A DNA stretch of 64,000 nt from contig NKJG01000001.1 of assembly GCA_002256395.1 (NCBI GenBank), forward strand, positions 434,001 to 498,000, read 5' to 3'. Below the pieces are notes generated by a model. It was not told the DNA's origin, ran no database searches, and saw only the letters and a program-made list of their open reading frames with translations. The first letter of the stretch is position 1; every line of letters starts with the position of its first letter. This document shows, piece by piece, positions 54,174-62,267 of the stretch. Source of the DNA: Bacteroidetes bacterium B1(2017) (GTDB taxonomy: Bacteria; Bacteroidota; Bacteroidia; UKL13-3). The position numbers and the translations under genes are program-made.

Positions 54174-54414
54174 CATTGCATACTTAGTTTCCATCATATC
54201 GGTATTACTTTTACTGGTTTTTGCCGTATTATCCTTCTCAAAGGCCGATAATCCTCGCTTTCAATTATTATATATTGTGGTGGCCACCTTTAATATAGGT
54301 GTTTTAGTTTGCATAATAATTGTAAATTATTCTAGCCAAAGCGCCCTAATTTGGCCTGGTTTACTATTTATTCACGTGCTAAACAAGTGCAGGGAGCTGT
54401 ATAGGTTGTTGTAG
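54169..54414 (+). CDS. Small membrane protein, unknown function
   Basis: An 81-residue protein with two membrane helices (about 3-23 and 32-53) and a third weakly hydrophobic stretch, ending in a short basic tail (NKCRELYRLL). No family is recognised. It is divergent from the M61 gene, separated by 12 nt, with both start codons in one palindrome. Rpe follows 55 nt downstream. Confidence 0.6.
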   Translation: MNIAYLVSIISVLLLLVFAVLSFSKADNPRFQLLYIVVATFNIGVLVCIIIVNYSSQSALIWPGLLFIHVLNKCRELYRLL

Positions 54415-54469
54415 AGCAAAGCAATTTCCAAACTTGCAACATAACATTTGCCGCCCTATCTTCGCCGAT

Positions 54470-55147
54470 ATGAATTTTCCTATTATAGCTCCTTCGGTAC
54501 TTTCTGCCGATTTTGCCCATTTGGGTCGTGATATTGAGATGATTAACGCTAGTGAGGCCGATTGGTTTCATGTGGATGTAATGGATGGCGTATTTGTACC
54601 AAACATCTCTTTTGGTTTTCCGGTGATTAAATCACTTCAAAAATTGGCCAAAAAGCCATTGGATGTGCATTTAATGATTGTTCAACCCGAACGCTATATA
54701 AAAGATTTTAAAGCAGTTGGAGCAGATATCCTTTCGGTTCATTACGAAGCCTGTACCCATTTGCACAGAACCTTGGGTGCAATTAAAGAAGAAGGAATGA
54801 AAGCTGGTGTGGCTATTAACCCACATACACCCGTGCATTTGCTAAAAGATATTATTAAAGATATTGATTTAGTGTGCATGATGAGCGTTAACCCAGGCTT
54901 TGGTGGTCAGAAGTTTATTGAACAAACCTACACAAAGTGTGCCGACTTAAAAGCCATGATATTAGCCTCGGGCTCAAATTGCTTAATAGAAATTGATGGT
55001 GGAGTGAATGATGTAACCGCACCAAAATTATTGCAAGCTGGTGCTGATGTGTTAGTAGCAGGCAACTATGTTTTTGCGAGCTCAACTCCACTTGAAACAA
55101 TTTCTTCTCTAAAAAAATTGGGTTCAGATACTAGCCAACACGCCTAA
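54470..55147 (+). CDS. rpe: Ribulose-phosphate 3-epimerase
   Basis: A 225-residue TIM-barrel enzyme interconverting ribulose 5-phosphate and xylulose 5-phosphate. Signatures: IIAPSVLSADFAHL at the start, HVDVMDGVFVPNISFG with the metal ligands, LDVHLMI, MSVNPGFGGQKFI and EIDGGVN. The start is at the ATG at 54470 (MNFPIIAPSVLSAD); a longer in-frame start gives a non-family extension. The TonB receptor gene begins 14 nt after its stop. Confidence 0.95.
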   Translation: MNFPIIAPSVLSADFAHLGRDIEMINASEADWFHVDVMDGVFVPNISFGFPVIKSLQKLAKKPLDVHLMIVQPERYIKDFKAVGADILSVHYEACTHLHRTLGAIKEEGMKAGVAINPHTPVHLLKDIIKDIDLVCMMSVNPGFGGQKFIEQTYTKCADLKAMILASGSNCLIEIDGGVNDVTAPKLLQAGADVLVAGNYVFASSTPLETISSLKKLGSDTSQHA

Positions 55148-55161
55148 TCGTTAGCCAAGCG

Positions 55162-57660
55162 TTGAACGTTTTTAAACCACTTTCTTTTTGTTTGGCTCTA
55201 GGCCTTTTGTGCTTGTTACCATTGGTAACACAAGCGCAGAAAAATGCTGTGGTATTTGGAAACATCACCGATAGCATTGGCCAACCTATTGCCGATGTAA
55301 ATATTTTGGTGGTTGGCAAAAACATTACAGGCGGCAGCAACGATAAAGGATATTACCAACTACAAGTACCAAGTGGCGTAGAGCTAGAGTTAGTGTTTAC
55401 CTATGTTGGCCGACAAGCTTACAAACAAAAGATTGAGCCCCTTCAGCTTGGCGAAAAAAGGAAAGTGACTATTCAAATGGAGTATGGCGTTTCGCTTCAA
55501 ACCTTTGTTTTGCGAGAGGAACGTGAACGTGAAAAGGTTTCGATGTATACCATTGACCCTAGAAAAATTGAAGCATTACCTAATGTTAGCGGAAGCTTTG
55601 AATCTATTTTAAAAACCTTGCCTGGTGTAAATTCAAACACCGAATTGAGTTCGCAATACAATGTACGTGGAGGTAATTACGACGAAAATTTAATTTATGT
55701 AAACGATATTGAAATCTATCGTCCGTTTTTGCCACGTAGCGGCCAGCAAGAGGGTTTAAGTTTTATCCATAGCGAATTGGTGCAAAACATAAAATTTTCT
55801 GCGGGTGGTTTTGAAGCACGCTACGGTGATAAAATGAGTAGCGTTTTAGATATTAAATATAAGGACCCTAAGAAATTTGCAGCCTCCTTAAACGCTGGTT
55901 TAATGGGTGTGCAAACTCATGTGGAGGGTGCTAGCGATAATTTACGCTTTACCTATTTAATAGGAGCACGTTATTGGAGTAATAAATATGTATTGGGCAC
56001 CTTAGATACAAAAGGCGATTATCAGCCTTCGTTTTATGATGTACAAACCTTACTTAATTTTCATTTAAAAGAAAACCTTACAGTAAGCTTTTTAGGAAGT
56101 TATGCCCAGAACAGATATCTATTTGTTCCTCAAAATAGAGAAACAACTTTTGGTACCGTTAACAGGGCCTACCGTTTAAATATTTATTTTGACGGAGCCG
56201 ATTTAATGCAATATCAAACTGCCACTGCCGCAGCAACAGTTTCTTACAAGCCAACACCCTTTACCCAACTTAAATTAATTGCCTCTACTTTTTACTCAAA
56301 CGAAAACGAAATATTTACTGTAGAAGGTGCTTACCGTATGAGTGATATTGAAACGGATATGGGTTCGGACAATTTTGCACAAGCACGTAATTTAAAAGGC
56401 GTGGGATATTTTATTAATAATGCGCGCAATGCCGTAATTGCCAATGTAAGCAATATTGGTCATAGAGGCTACCACAGTTTGGGCAAAAACAATTTGCAGT
56501 GGGGAGCCTTTTTTCAATCAGAAAAAATACAAGACAAATTGCATGAATGGTATTACGATGATTCTTCTGGATTTAGCAGGCCTACACTTGATACCAACGG
56601 CAATTTTAATTTGAGCAATTACCTCGATTCGCGCTTGAATTTGCAATCGTATAGACTAAATGGATATGTGCAAAATTCTCAAACCATAAATAAAACGTAT
56701 AACGCTGTTTTAACCTATGGCTTGCGTGCAAATTACTGGAGCTATAATGAGCAAACAGTTGTGAGTCCTCGTGTGCAATTTGGGTTTGAACCAAATCGCC
56801 TACACAACCGTTTGATAAGAGAAAAAGTAATTGAAGGTAAACGAAGAAAAGATTGGATGTTACGTGCGGCCTATGGTTGGTATTATCAACCACCTTTTTA
56901 CCGCGAGTTACGAAATTTTGAAGGGGTACTGAACCCAAATATTAAAGCGCAAAGAGCTATACATTATGTGCTGGGTGGCGATGTAAATTTTAGAGCTTGG
57001 AACCGACCGTTTAAATTTGTAACAGAGCTTTACTACAAGCAACTAGATAATTTAATTCCCTACGAAATAGATAATGTACGCATACGCTATTTTGCCAATA
57101 ATAATAGTAGTGGCTATGCAACTGGTATAGACATGCGCGTAAACGGTGAGTTTGTAAAAGGTGCCGAAAGCTGGGCTAGCTTGAGCTTTATGAAAACCGA
57201 AGAAAAAATAACTGACGCTAAAGATGCACAGGGCAACGCTATTACACCTCATTATATCCCACGTCCAACCGATCAGCGTTTTACCTTTGCTATTTATTTC
57301 CAAGATTATTTGCGCCACAATTCTAAAATTCGCATGAGCTTAAACTTAGTGTATGGTGCGGGTTTACCATTTGGAGTACCAGATCATAACAGATACAATG
57401 ATGTGTATAGAATGCCAAGCTACCGCAGGGTAGATATGGGCTTGAACCGAGTGTTGATAGCAGAAAACACAAAAGAACGAGATAATTTTTGGAAGAGAAA
57501 TTTTAAATCGGCTTGGATAGGATTAGAAGTATTTAACCTTTTAGGTGTAAATAATACCATCAGTTATATTTGGATAGAAGATGTGAGCGCCAATAGATAT
57601 GCGGTTCCTAACTACCTCACCAACCGCCGCATTAACCTCAGGTTGATGCTTAAATTTTAG
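55162..57660 (+). CDS. TonB-dependent receptor
   Basis: An 832-residue outer-membrane receptor that begins at TTG (55162); no ATG or GTG is available in frame between it and the upstream stop at 55132. The signal peptide is clear (LALGLLCLLPLVTQAQ). A carboxypeptidase-like domain (about 29-118) and a plug (LPNVSGSFESILKTLPGVNS; RYGDKMSSVLDIKYKDPK) are followed by a barrel ending in LRLMLKF. It sits 14 nt after rpe and 9 nt before the ABC transporter gene, suggesting one transcript. Substrate unknown. Confidence 0.88.
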   Translation: MNVFKPLSFCLALGLLCLLPLVTQAQKNAVVFGNITDSIGQPIADVNILVVGKNITGGSNDKGYYQLQVPSGVELELVFTYVGRQAYKQKIEPLQLGEKRKVTIQMEYGVSLQTFVLREEREREKVSMYTIDPRKIEALPNVSGSFESILKTLPGVNSNTELSSQYNVRGGNYDENLIYVNDIEIYRPFLPRSGQQEGLSFIHSELVQNIKFSAGGFEARYGDKMSSVLDIKYKDPKKFAASLNAGLMGVQTHVEGASDNLRFTYLIGARYWSNKYVLGTLDTKGDYQPSFYDVQTLLNFHLKENLTVSFLGSYAQNRYLFVPQNRETTFGTVNRAYRLNIYFDGADLMQYQTATAAATVSYKPTPFTQLKLIASTFYSNENEIFTVEGAYRMSDIETDMGSDNFAQARNLKGVGYFINNARNAVIANVSNIGHRGYHSLGKNNLQWGAFFQSEKIQDKLHEWYYDDSSGFSRPTLDTNGNFNLSNYLDSRLNLQSYRLNGYVQNSQTINKTYNAVLTYGLRANYWSYNEQTVVSPRVQFGFEPNRLHNRLIREKVIEGKRRKDWMLRAAYGWYYQPPFYRELRNFEGVLNPNIKAQRAIHYVLGGDVNFRAWNRPFKFVTELYYKQLDNLIPYEIDNVRIRYFANNNSSGYATGIDMRVNGEFVKGAESWASLSFMKTEEKITDAKDAQGNAITPHYIPRPTDQRFTFAIYFQDYLRHNSKIRMSLNLVYGAGLPFGVPDHNRYNDVYRMPSYRRVDMGLNRVLIAENTKERDNFWKRNFKSAWIGLEVFNLLGVNNTISYIWIEDVSANRYAVPNYLTNRRINLRLMLKF

Positions 57661-57668
57661 ACCCTTAC

Positions 57669-59435
57669 ATGAGTAATACAAGCGCATCCAAAATACTTGA
57701 TTGGAATTTGTTAGTGAAAATATTTTCGCTGGCATTGCCTTACAAAACTAAATTTTATACCGCCGTTATTCTAACTATTAGCATTGCTGTTTTAGGTCCT
57801 CTTAGGCCTTATATGATACAACATGCGCTAGATACATTTGTTATAAAAAACGATTCATTAGGCTTATTAAATTACTGCGTACTCATTTTATTCTTGTTAC
57901 TGGTGCAATCTGTTATGCAATGGTGGAGTACCTTATTGGCTAACTTTTTGGGTCAGCAAATAATTTATGATTTACGCAATAAAGTATATCGGCACATCAT
58001 GAGTTTGCGCTTAAACTTTTTTGACAACACCCCTGTGGGAACCCTTGTTACACGTAGCGTGAGCGATATTGAAACCATAAGCGAAGTATTTAGCGAAGGC
58101 ATGATAAACATTGTGGGCGACATTTTACAAATTGTGGTGATACTTATTTTAATGTTTAGCGAAAATGTAAAACTGTCGTTGGTATGTTTATCGGTATTGC
58201 CGTTTTTATTTTACAGTGGCTATTTATTTAAAGAAAAAATAAAAGAAAGTTTTGAGTTGGTTCGAACCCAAGTAGCACGCTTAAACACCTTTGTGCAAGA
58301 GCATTTAAGTGGCATGCAAATAGTGCAATTATTTAACAGAGAAGAAAGAGAATTTACTGCCTTTAAAGAAATAAACGCCCAACATAGAGATGCCAATATT
58401 AAGAGTGTTTTTTACTACTCGGTGTTTTTTCCGGTGGTGGAAGTATTAAGTGCTATAAGTATTGGACTATTGGTTTGGTATGGAGCCAAATTGGTAGTAG
58501 ATACCGAAATTACCATGGGTACTTTTGTGGCGTTTATTATGTATATAAACTTATTCTTTAGACCCATTAGAACTTTAGCCGATAGGTTTAATAATTTGCA
58601 AATGGGCATGATTGCTTCTGAGCGAATTTTTTTATTAATAGAAGATGAAACGCCAAAAGAAACACAAGGCACAGAAGTTTTACAACACACAAAAGGGCAT
58701 ATAGAATTTAAAGATGTGTGTTTTGGTTATTTACCAGGGCAACGTGTGCTGAACCAAATAAGTTTTGAAGTAGAAAAAGGCGAAACCATTGCCTTAGTAG
58801 GTGCAACAGGTGCAGGTAAATCAAGCATTATAAATTTATTGAGCCGTTTTTATGAGATAGAATCGGGGCAAATTTTATTGGATGGACAATCTATTGACCG
58901 CTATACCTTAGCTAGCTTACGTGGTAAAATAAGTGTGGTTATGCAAGATGTATTTTTGTTTACTGGAACCATTTTAGAGAACATACAATTATACGATACC
59001 ACGATAAGCGAAGAGAAAATAATTGCCACTGCCAAATTATTAGGTGCCCACGAGTTTATAAGTAAAATGCCAAATGGCTACCACCAAAAAGTTACCGAAA
59101 GAGGCGCGAGTTTAAGTGTAGGCCAAAGACAATTAATTTCGTTTGTAAGAGCCATGGTAGTAGATCCAGCCATTTTGGTATTAGACGAAGCTACTTCTAG
59201 TATTGACCATGATACAGAAGAGATAATACAAGCTGCCATTATTAAAATGCGTGAAGGAAGAAGCTCTATAGTAATTGCGCATAGATTAAGCACAATAGCC
59301 AATGCCAATGAAATTTTGGTATTAGACAAAGGCCATATTGTAGAACGCGGCACACATACCCAATTACTCCAAAACAACGGGTATTATACAAATTTGTATG
59401 AGCATCAATTTGGTTCGACTGGTTCACCAGTCTAA
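57669..59435 (+). CDS. ABC transporter, fused permease/ATP-binding (lipid or peptide exporter type)
   Basis: A 588-residue half-transporter: six membrane helices (about 20-320) and an ATPase domain with Walker A GATGAGKS (379-386), the signature LSVGQRQL, Walker B ILVLDEATSSID and H-loop IAHRLST. It would act as a homodimer; the cargo is unknown (MsbA-like exporters move lipids or drugs). The start at ATG 57669 lies 9 nt after the TonB receptor. The last seven residues (GSTGSPV) and stop are encoded entirely by a repeat (59412-59432), so the original C-terminus may have been altered. Confidence 0.92.
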   Translation: MSNTSASKILDWNLLVKIFSLALPYKTKFYTAVILTISIAVLGPLRPYMIQHALDTFVIKNDSLGLLNYCVLILFLLLVQSVMQWWSTLLANFLGQQIIYDLRNKVYRHIMSLRLNFFDNTPVGTLVTRSVSDIETISEVFSEGMINIVGDILQIVVILILMFSENVKLSLVCLSVLPFLFYSGYLFKEKIKESFELVRTQVARLNTFVQEHLSGMQIVQLFNREEREFTAFKEINAQHRDANIKSVFYYSVFFPVVEVLSAISIGLLVWYGAKLVVDTEITMGTFVAFIMYINLFFRPIRTLADRFNNLQMGMIASERIFLLIEDETPKETQGTEVLQHTKGHIEFKDVCFGYLPGQRVLNQISFEVEKGETIALVGATGAGKSSIINLLSRFYEIESGQILLDGQSIDRYTLASLRGKISVVMQDVFLFTGTILENIQLYDTTISEEKIIATAKLLGAHEFISKMPNGYHQKVTERGASLSVGQRQLISFVRAMVVDPAILVLDEATSSIDHDTEEIIQAAIIKMREGRSSIVIAHRLSTIANANEILVLDKGHIVERGTHTQLLQNNGYYTNLYEHQFGSTGSPV

Positions 59436-59466
59436 TCAACCTTTTAGTTCGACAGGCTCAGCAAGC
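59412..59466 (+). repeat. Two tandem copies of a short GTTCGAC-type intergenic repeat
   Basis: Copy 1 (59412-59432) and copy 2 (59446-59466) agree at 15 of 21 positions (GTTCGAC-n-GG-n-TCA-n-CA). Copy 1 contains GACTGG-TTCA-CCAGTC, a perfect 6-4-6 inverted repeat. A third partial match (AATTCGACATGC) follows at 59471. Similar sequences recur in other Bacteroidota in my memory. Copy 1 covers the last codons and stop of the ABC transporter gene. Confidence 0.6.
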
Positions 59467-60217
59467 GGTTAATTCGACATGCATATATAGCGTTTAGTTT
59501 TGTAGGCAATTGAAAGCCCCTTGTAAATGAAATATTATTCAATGTTTATAAGGCAAATGCTAATGTTTGTGAACAAAGATGACACGTTGGCGATGAACCT
59601 GCGCTGTAAATAAACTAATAAGTACTGTTTCTACCTTAAAACCACCCTGCATATTCTCAATAATACCCGCAACAAAATAAAAAGAAATGTAACTGTTTTA
59701 AAAGTAACTGTTTCTGAAATAAAACTTACTCTAACTAATTTAAAATGCCTTGAAAATGAAAATAGACGACTCGTTGTCTGTTTAAAAAAAAGTAAAAACC
59801 AACATGTCATCTTTTTTCATTTACGTAACTAATTAGACCTCGCTTGGGTACTTTTTGCTTAGCAACGGAGCCTTTTATTTCATTTACTATGCATTTTACT
59901 TCACTTACATAAGGCATTTCAATGCTGCAGGTACTTATTAGAACATTTACAAAGGGTTTTCAAATACAAACACTGCCAATTATTTCATTGCTGTTATGTT
60001 TTAAGGTTCAACATTGGGTTTTACCTCTTCAACATGACAAGAGGTAAAAGGGACTAAATGAAAATTGGAGGCAGTTGGGACCTTTTATTTTACTGTTGCT
60101 CGAGTCTCACACTACCAAACTGATTTTCCTCAGCTCAAAACTCAAATTCCCACCCCAAATCTTCTGGTGAAAGCTTGGTGAACTTGAAGAACCAAGATTG
60201 GTGAGTTTATCAAACCA
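59436..60217. other. Gene-free stretch of 782 bp
   Basis: No open reading frame of useful length or RNA gene is visible on either strand. It contains copy 2 of the short repeat, a 10-bp direct repeat GTAACTGTTT (59689 and 59704) and a weak 6-bp hairpin (CTTGGT/ACCAAG at about 60174-60196). Rather AT-rich. Possibly the remains of a gene or the edge of a rearrangement, but the sequence does not show which. Confidence 0.6.
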
Positions 60218-60706
60218 TTAATATTTATATAATTCAAAAGTTCCTCTAAATGTGCAAGAATCGGAGTTCCATTTTTGCATAGGGAAGAAATACGTTACAT
60301 TACCTGTATAGCAAGCAGAAAATGGAGTTTTATCGCATTTTTTAATTTCACTTAAATGAAAAAGAAAAGTGTCTTTACCATATCTGTCTGAATAAAAACT
60401 ACAAACATAACTATCATATATTTCTAAATTTGGAATTTTTATTTCACCATTTTCTTCAAATACAACCCCTGCAACCCTATCAAAACATATAGAGTCTTCA
60501 TAAGGCCATAAATTTTTTCTACAATAAAAATTATTCCCCTTAACATAAAAGGTTTCACCAAACTGTGGTCGTCCACCTAAAGAATAAGAATCTAAGTTGT
60601 ACTTTCCTTCTGGTAAAACAATTTTTTCTTCCTTTTGCTTATCCTCTTTTTTGCAAGCAAACAAGCAACAAAAAACAAATACGGCTAAAATTCTTTTAAT
60701 ATCCAT
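60218..60706 (-). CDS. Lipoprotein, fourth member of a tandem array (most diverged)
   Basis: A 162-residue protein from the ATG at 60706 (a GTG at 60712 is the other candidate), starting MDIKRILAVFVFCCLFACKKED. The lipobox is LFAC. The K-E-D after the cysteine resembles the K-(D/E)2 export signal that places lipoproteins on the Bacteroidota surface. Body motifs: LPEGKYNLDSY, FYVKGNNFYCRKNLW, DSICFDRVAGVV, IKIPNLEIYDSYVCSFYSDRYGKDTFLFHLSEI, in parts SDRYGKDTFLFH. Shared with the three upstream paralogues by order: EG.Y, a tyrosine-rich strand, D..C..R.AG, IP.L.I and GxDTF. Unknown function. It lacks the fossil tail after its stop, so it is the end of the array. Confidence 0.8.
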   Translation of the reverse strand: MDIKRILAVFVFCCLFACKKEDKQKEEKIVLPEGKYNLDSYSLGGRPQFGETFYVKGNNFYCRKNLWPYEDSICFDRVAGVVFEENGEIKIPNLEIYDSYVCSFYSDRYGKDTFLFHLSEIKKCDKTPFSACYTGNVTYFFPMQKWNSDSCTFRGTFELYKY

Positions 60707-60737
60707 TATCACATTCTCCTATTACGTCTGCAAAAAA
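60696..60737 (-). repeat. Fossil of GH16 3' end between lipoproteins 3 and 4
   Basis: In-frame translation directly after the stop codon of the preceding lipoprotein reads FFADVIGECDNGY, then stop: identical to the last 13 residues of the GH16 protein. The AGGAG in it is the ribosome-binding site of the next lipoprotein, whose ATG (60706) overlaps its end. Confidence 0.85.
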
Positions 60738-61220
60738 TTATTTAAGCCTCATTGTATACATTCCAAAGGTTCCATATTCAATTTTCCCACTGCCCTTTTT
60801 GGACCATTGAATGCTATATCTACCTTCAATAATTCCATTTATTGGAACTAATTTTGAAGGGAATAAGATAAAAGTATCTCCTCCAAATTCTTCATCATAA
60901 AAACCACAAGCAGAATTATTTGTGGAAGCAACTCTTAATCGAGGTAAATACAAGCTATCAACTCCTGGAATTAAATTACCAGCAGTCTGAATTAAGCAAA
61001 AAGTATCCTGTCCTTTGCCCCAATAGTGAGCTGGGAAAAATTCGTTTCTCTGAATGTAATAGTAAAAAACGTTGGGATTGGTATGAGGGGGTAATCCCTC
61101 ATCAGGATGCATTACAATCCCATACAAACCTTCCTTAAAATAGTAATTTTCCTTTTGTTCTTTCTTGCATCCAAGCAAAAAAGAAACACAACTCAATAGT
61201 AAAATTCTTTTAATACCCAT
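60738..61220 (-). CDS. Lipoprotein, third member of a tandem array
   Basis: A 160-residue protein from the ATG at 61220, starting MGIKRILLLSCVSFLLGCKKEQ; lipobox LLGC. Family motifs are YYFKEGLYGIVMHPDEGLPPHT, in parts FKEGLYGI and PDEGLPPHTNP, YYYIQRNEFFPAHY, DTFCLIQTAGNLIP, VDSLYLPRLRVAS and GGDTFILFPSKL. It ends MRLK. Closest to members 1 and 2. It is probably surface-exposed or periplasmic; no enzymatic motif is seen. The Cys residues in the FCL and CGFYDEE parts may pair. Confidence 0.82.
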   Translation of the reverse strand: MGIKRILLLSCVSFLLGCKKEQKENYYFKEGLYGIVMHPDEGLPPHTNPNVFYYYIQRNEFFPAHYWGKGQDTFCLIQTAGNLIPGVDSLYLPRLRVASTNNSACGFYDEEFGGDTFILFPSKLVPINGIIEGRYSIQWSKKGSGKIEYGTFGMYTMRLK

Positions 61221-61251
61221 AATCACATTCTCCTATTACATCGGTAAAAAA
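61210..61251 (-). repeat. Fossil of GH16 3' end between lipoproteins 2 and 3
   Basis: Reads FFTDVIGECDYGY, then stop: 11 of 13 residues match the GH16 terminus. It contains AGGAG and overlaps the next ATG (61220). Here the frame is shifted with respect to the stop of the upstream lipoprotein, unlike the other two copies. Confidence 0.85.
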
Positions 61252-61264
61252 TCAGAAAAACAGC

Positions 61265-61741
61265 CTACATTTCAAATGTTCCGTATTCGGTTTTGCTTGT
61301 TGGGTCTCTAGGCCATATTAATCTATATCTTCCAGAAAACCCTCCGCCATTATTCCATTGAATGGGCGTTAATTTTGAAGGAAACAACACAAATGTGTCT
61401 CCGCCATATTTTTCATCTTCAAATGTACAAACCGAATAAAAGCTCTTAGCAATTCGTAACCTAGGAATATAAACGCTATCCGCAGTTGAAATAAGAATTC
61501 CTGACTCCCTCTCCAAACAAAAAGTATCTTTTCTTGTACCTGCATTTTCGGCTGGAAAAAATCTATTTTCTTTAATATAAAAATAGCAAACCAAAGGATG
61601 AGTTCGTGGTGGTAATCCTTCATCAGGAATTAATGTCATGGAATATATACCTTCCTTAAAATAGTAATTTTCTTTAATTTCCTTTTTGCATCCTATTATT
61701 GATACAATGCAAATCAACAATAAAATTCTTTTAATACCCAT
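61265..61741 (-). CDS. Lipoprotein, second member of a tandem array
   Basis: A 158-residue protein starting MGIKRILLLICIVSIIGCKKEI, lipobox IIGC. Family motifs: YYFKEGIYSMTLIPDEGLPPRTHP, in parts EGIYSMTL and PDEGLPPRT, CYFYIKENRFFPAEN, DTFCLERESGILI, DSVYIPRLRIAKS and GGDTFVLFPSKLTP. It ends earlier than its paralogues (...YGTFEM), lacking the final six or so residues, because a TAG falls in the place where others continue. Function unknown. Confidence 0.82.
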   Translation of the reverse strand: MGIKRILLLICIVSIIGCKKEIKENYYFKEGIYSMTLIPDEGLPPRTHPLVCYFYIKENRFFPAENAGTRKDTFCLERESGILISTADSVYIPRLRIAKSFYSVCTFEDEKYGGDTFVLFPSKLTPIQWNNGGGFSGRYRLIWPRDPTSKTEYGTFEM

Positions 61742-61772
61742 AATCGCATTCTCCTATTAGATCGGCAAAAAA
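61731..61772 (-). repeat. Fossil of GH16 3' end between lipoproteins 1 and 2
   Basis: Directly after the stop codon of lipoprotein 1 and in the same frame, the sequence reads FFADLIGECDYGY, then stop: 11 of 13 residues match the GH16 terminus. It contains AGGAG and overlaps the next ATG (61741). Confidence 0.85.
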
Positions 61773-62267
61773 TTACTTAAGCCATATGACCCCCATTTCG
61801 AACCGTCCATATTCTAATGATTTATACCACTCATTTGGGTACTGAATTCGATACCTACCATTAAGGGTTGGACACAAAGTTCCTTCATTTAAAGTTATTT
61901 TTGAAGGGTAAAAAACAAAAGAATCACCTCCATACTTTTCATTTTCTGAAGCACACACCTTAAAAAATCCTTGTGAAATTTGTAATGAGGGTATGTAAAT
62001 ACTATCCATGGAAGGAATTAAGTTACCAGCCATTCTTTCATAACAAATAGTGTCATCACCTTTTCCATAACTATATGCTAAATGAAAGGCGTTTTTTTCA
62101 ATAAAATAATAATTTCGCTTTGGATTAGTATGTGGAGATAGACCCTCGTCTGGATATAAAATTATACTATACAAACCCTCCCTTAATAGATAGGTTGGTT
62201 TTGTTTCTTTTTTGCACCCAAGCAAAAAAGAAAGTAAGCTTAAAGCAATAAATATTCTAATACCCAT
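61773..62267 (-). CDS. Lipoprotein, first member of a tandem array
   Basis: A 164-residue protein from the ATG at 62267, starting MGIRIFIALSLLSFLLGCKKET; lipobox LLGC. The ATG overlaps the stop codon region of GH16 by 11 nt, and its AGGAG site is inside the GH16 sequence, so it is translationally coupled. Family motifs: LREGLYSIILYPDEGLSPHT, in parts EGLYSII and PDEGLSPHTNP, YYFIEKNAFHLAYSYGKGDDT, in parts YYFIEKNAF, AGNLIP, MDSIYIPSLQIS and GGDSFVFYPSKI. Ends VIWLK. Function unknown; position after a secreted GH16 suggests a surface or envelope role beside it. Confidence 0.85.
   Translation of the reverse strand: MGIRIFIALSLLSFLLGCKKETKPTYLLREGLYSIILYPDEGLSPHTNPKRNYYFIEKNAFHLAYSYGKGDDTICYERMAGNLIPSMDSIYIPSLQISQGFFKVCASENEKYGGDSFVFYPSKITLNEGTLCPTLNGRYRIQYPNEWYKSLEYGRFEMGVIWLK

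Noticed and set aside
59689..59713. Two copies of GTAACTGTTT with a 15-bp period
   Set aside because: Only two short units; not a CRISPR or iteron array.
60174..60196. CTTGGT/ACCAAG hairpin before the lipoprotein array
   Set aside because: Six base pairs with an 11-nt loop and no T-run; too weak to call a terminator.
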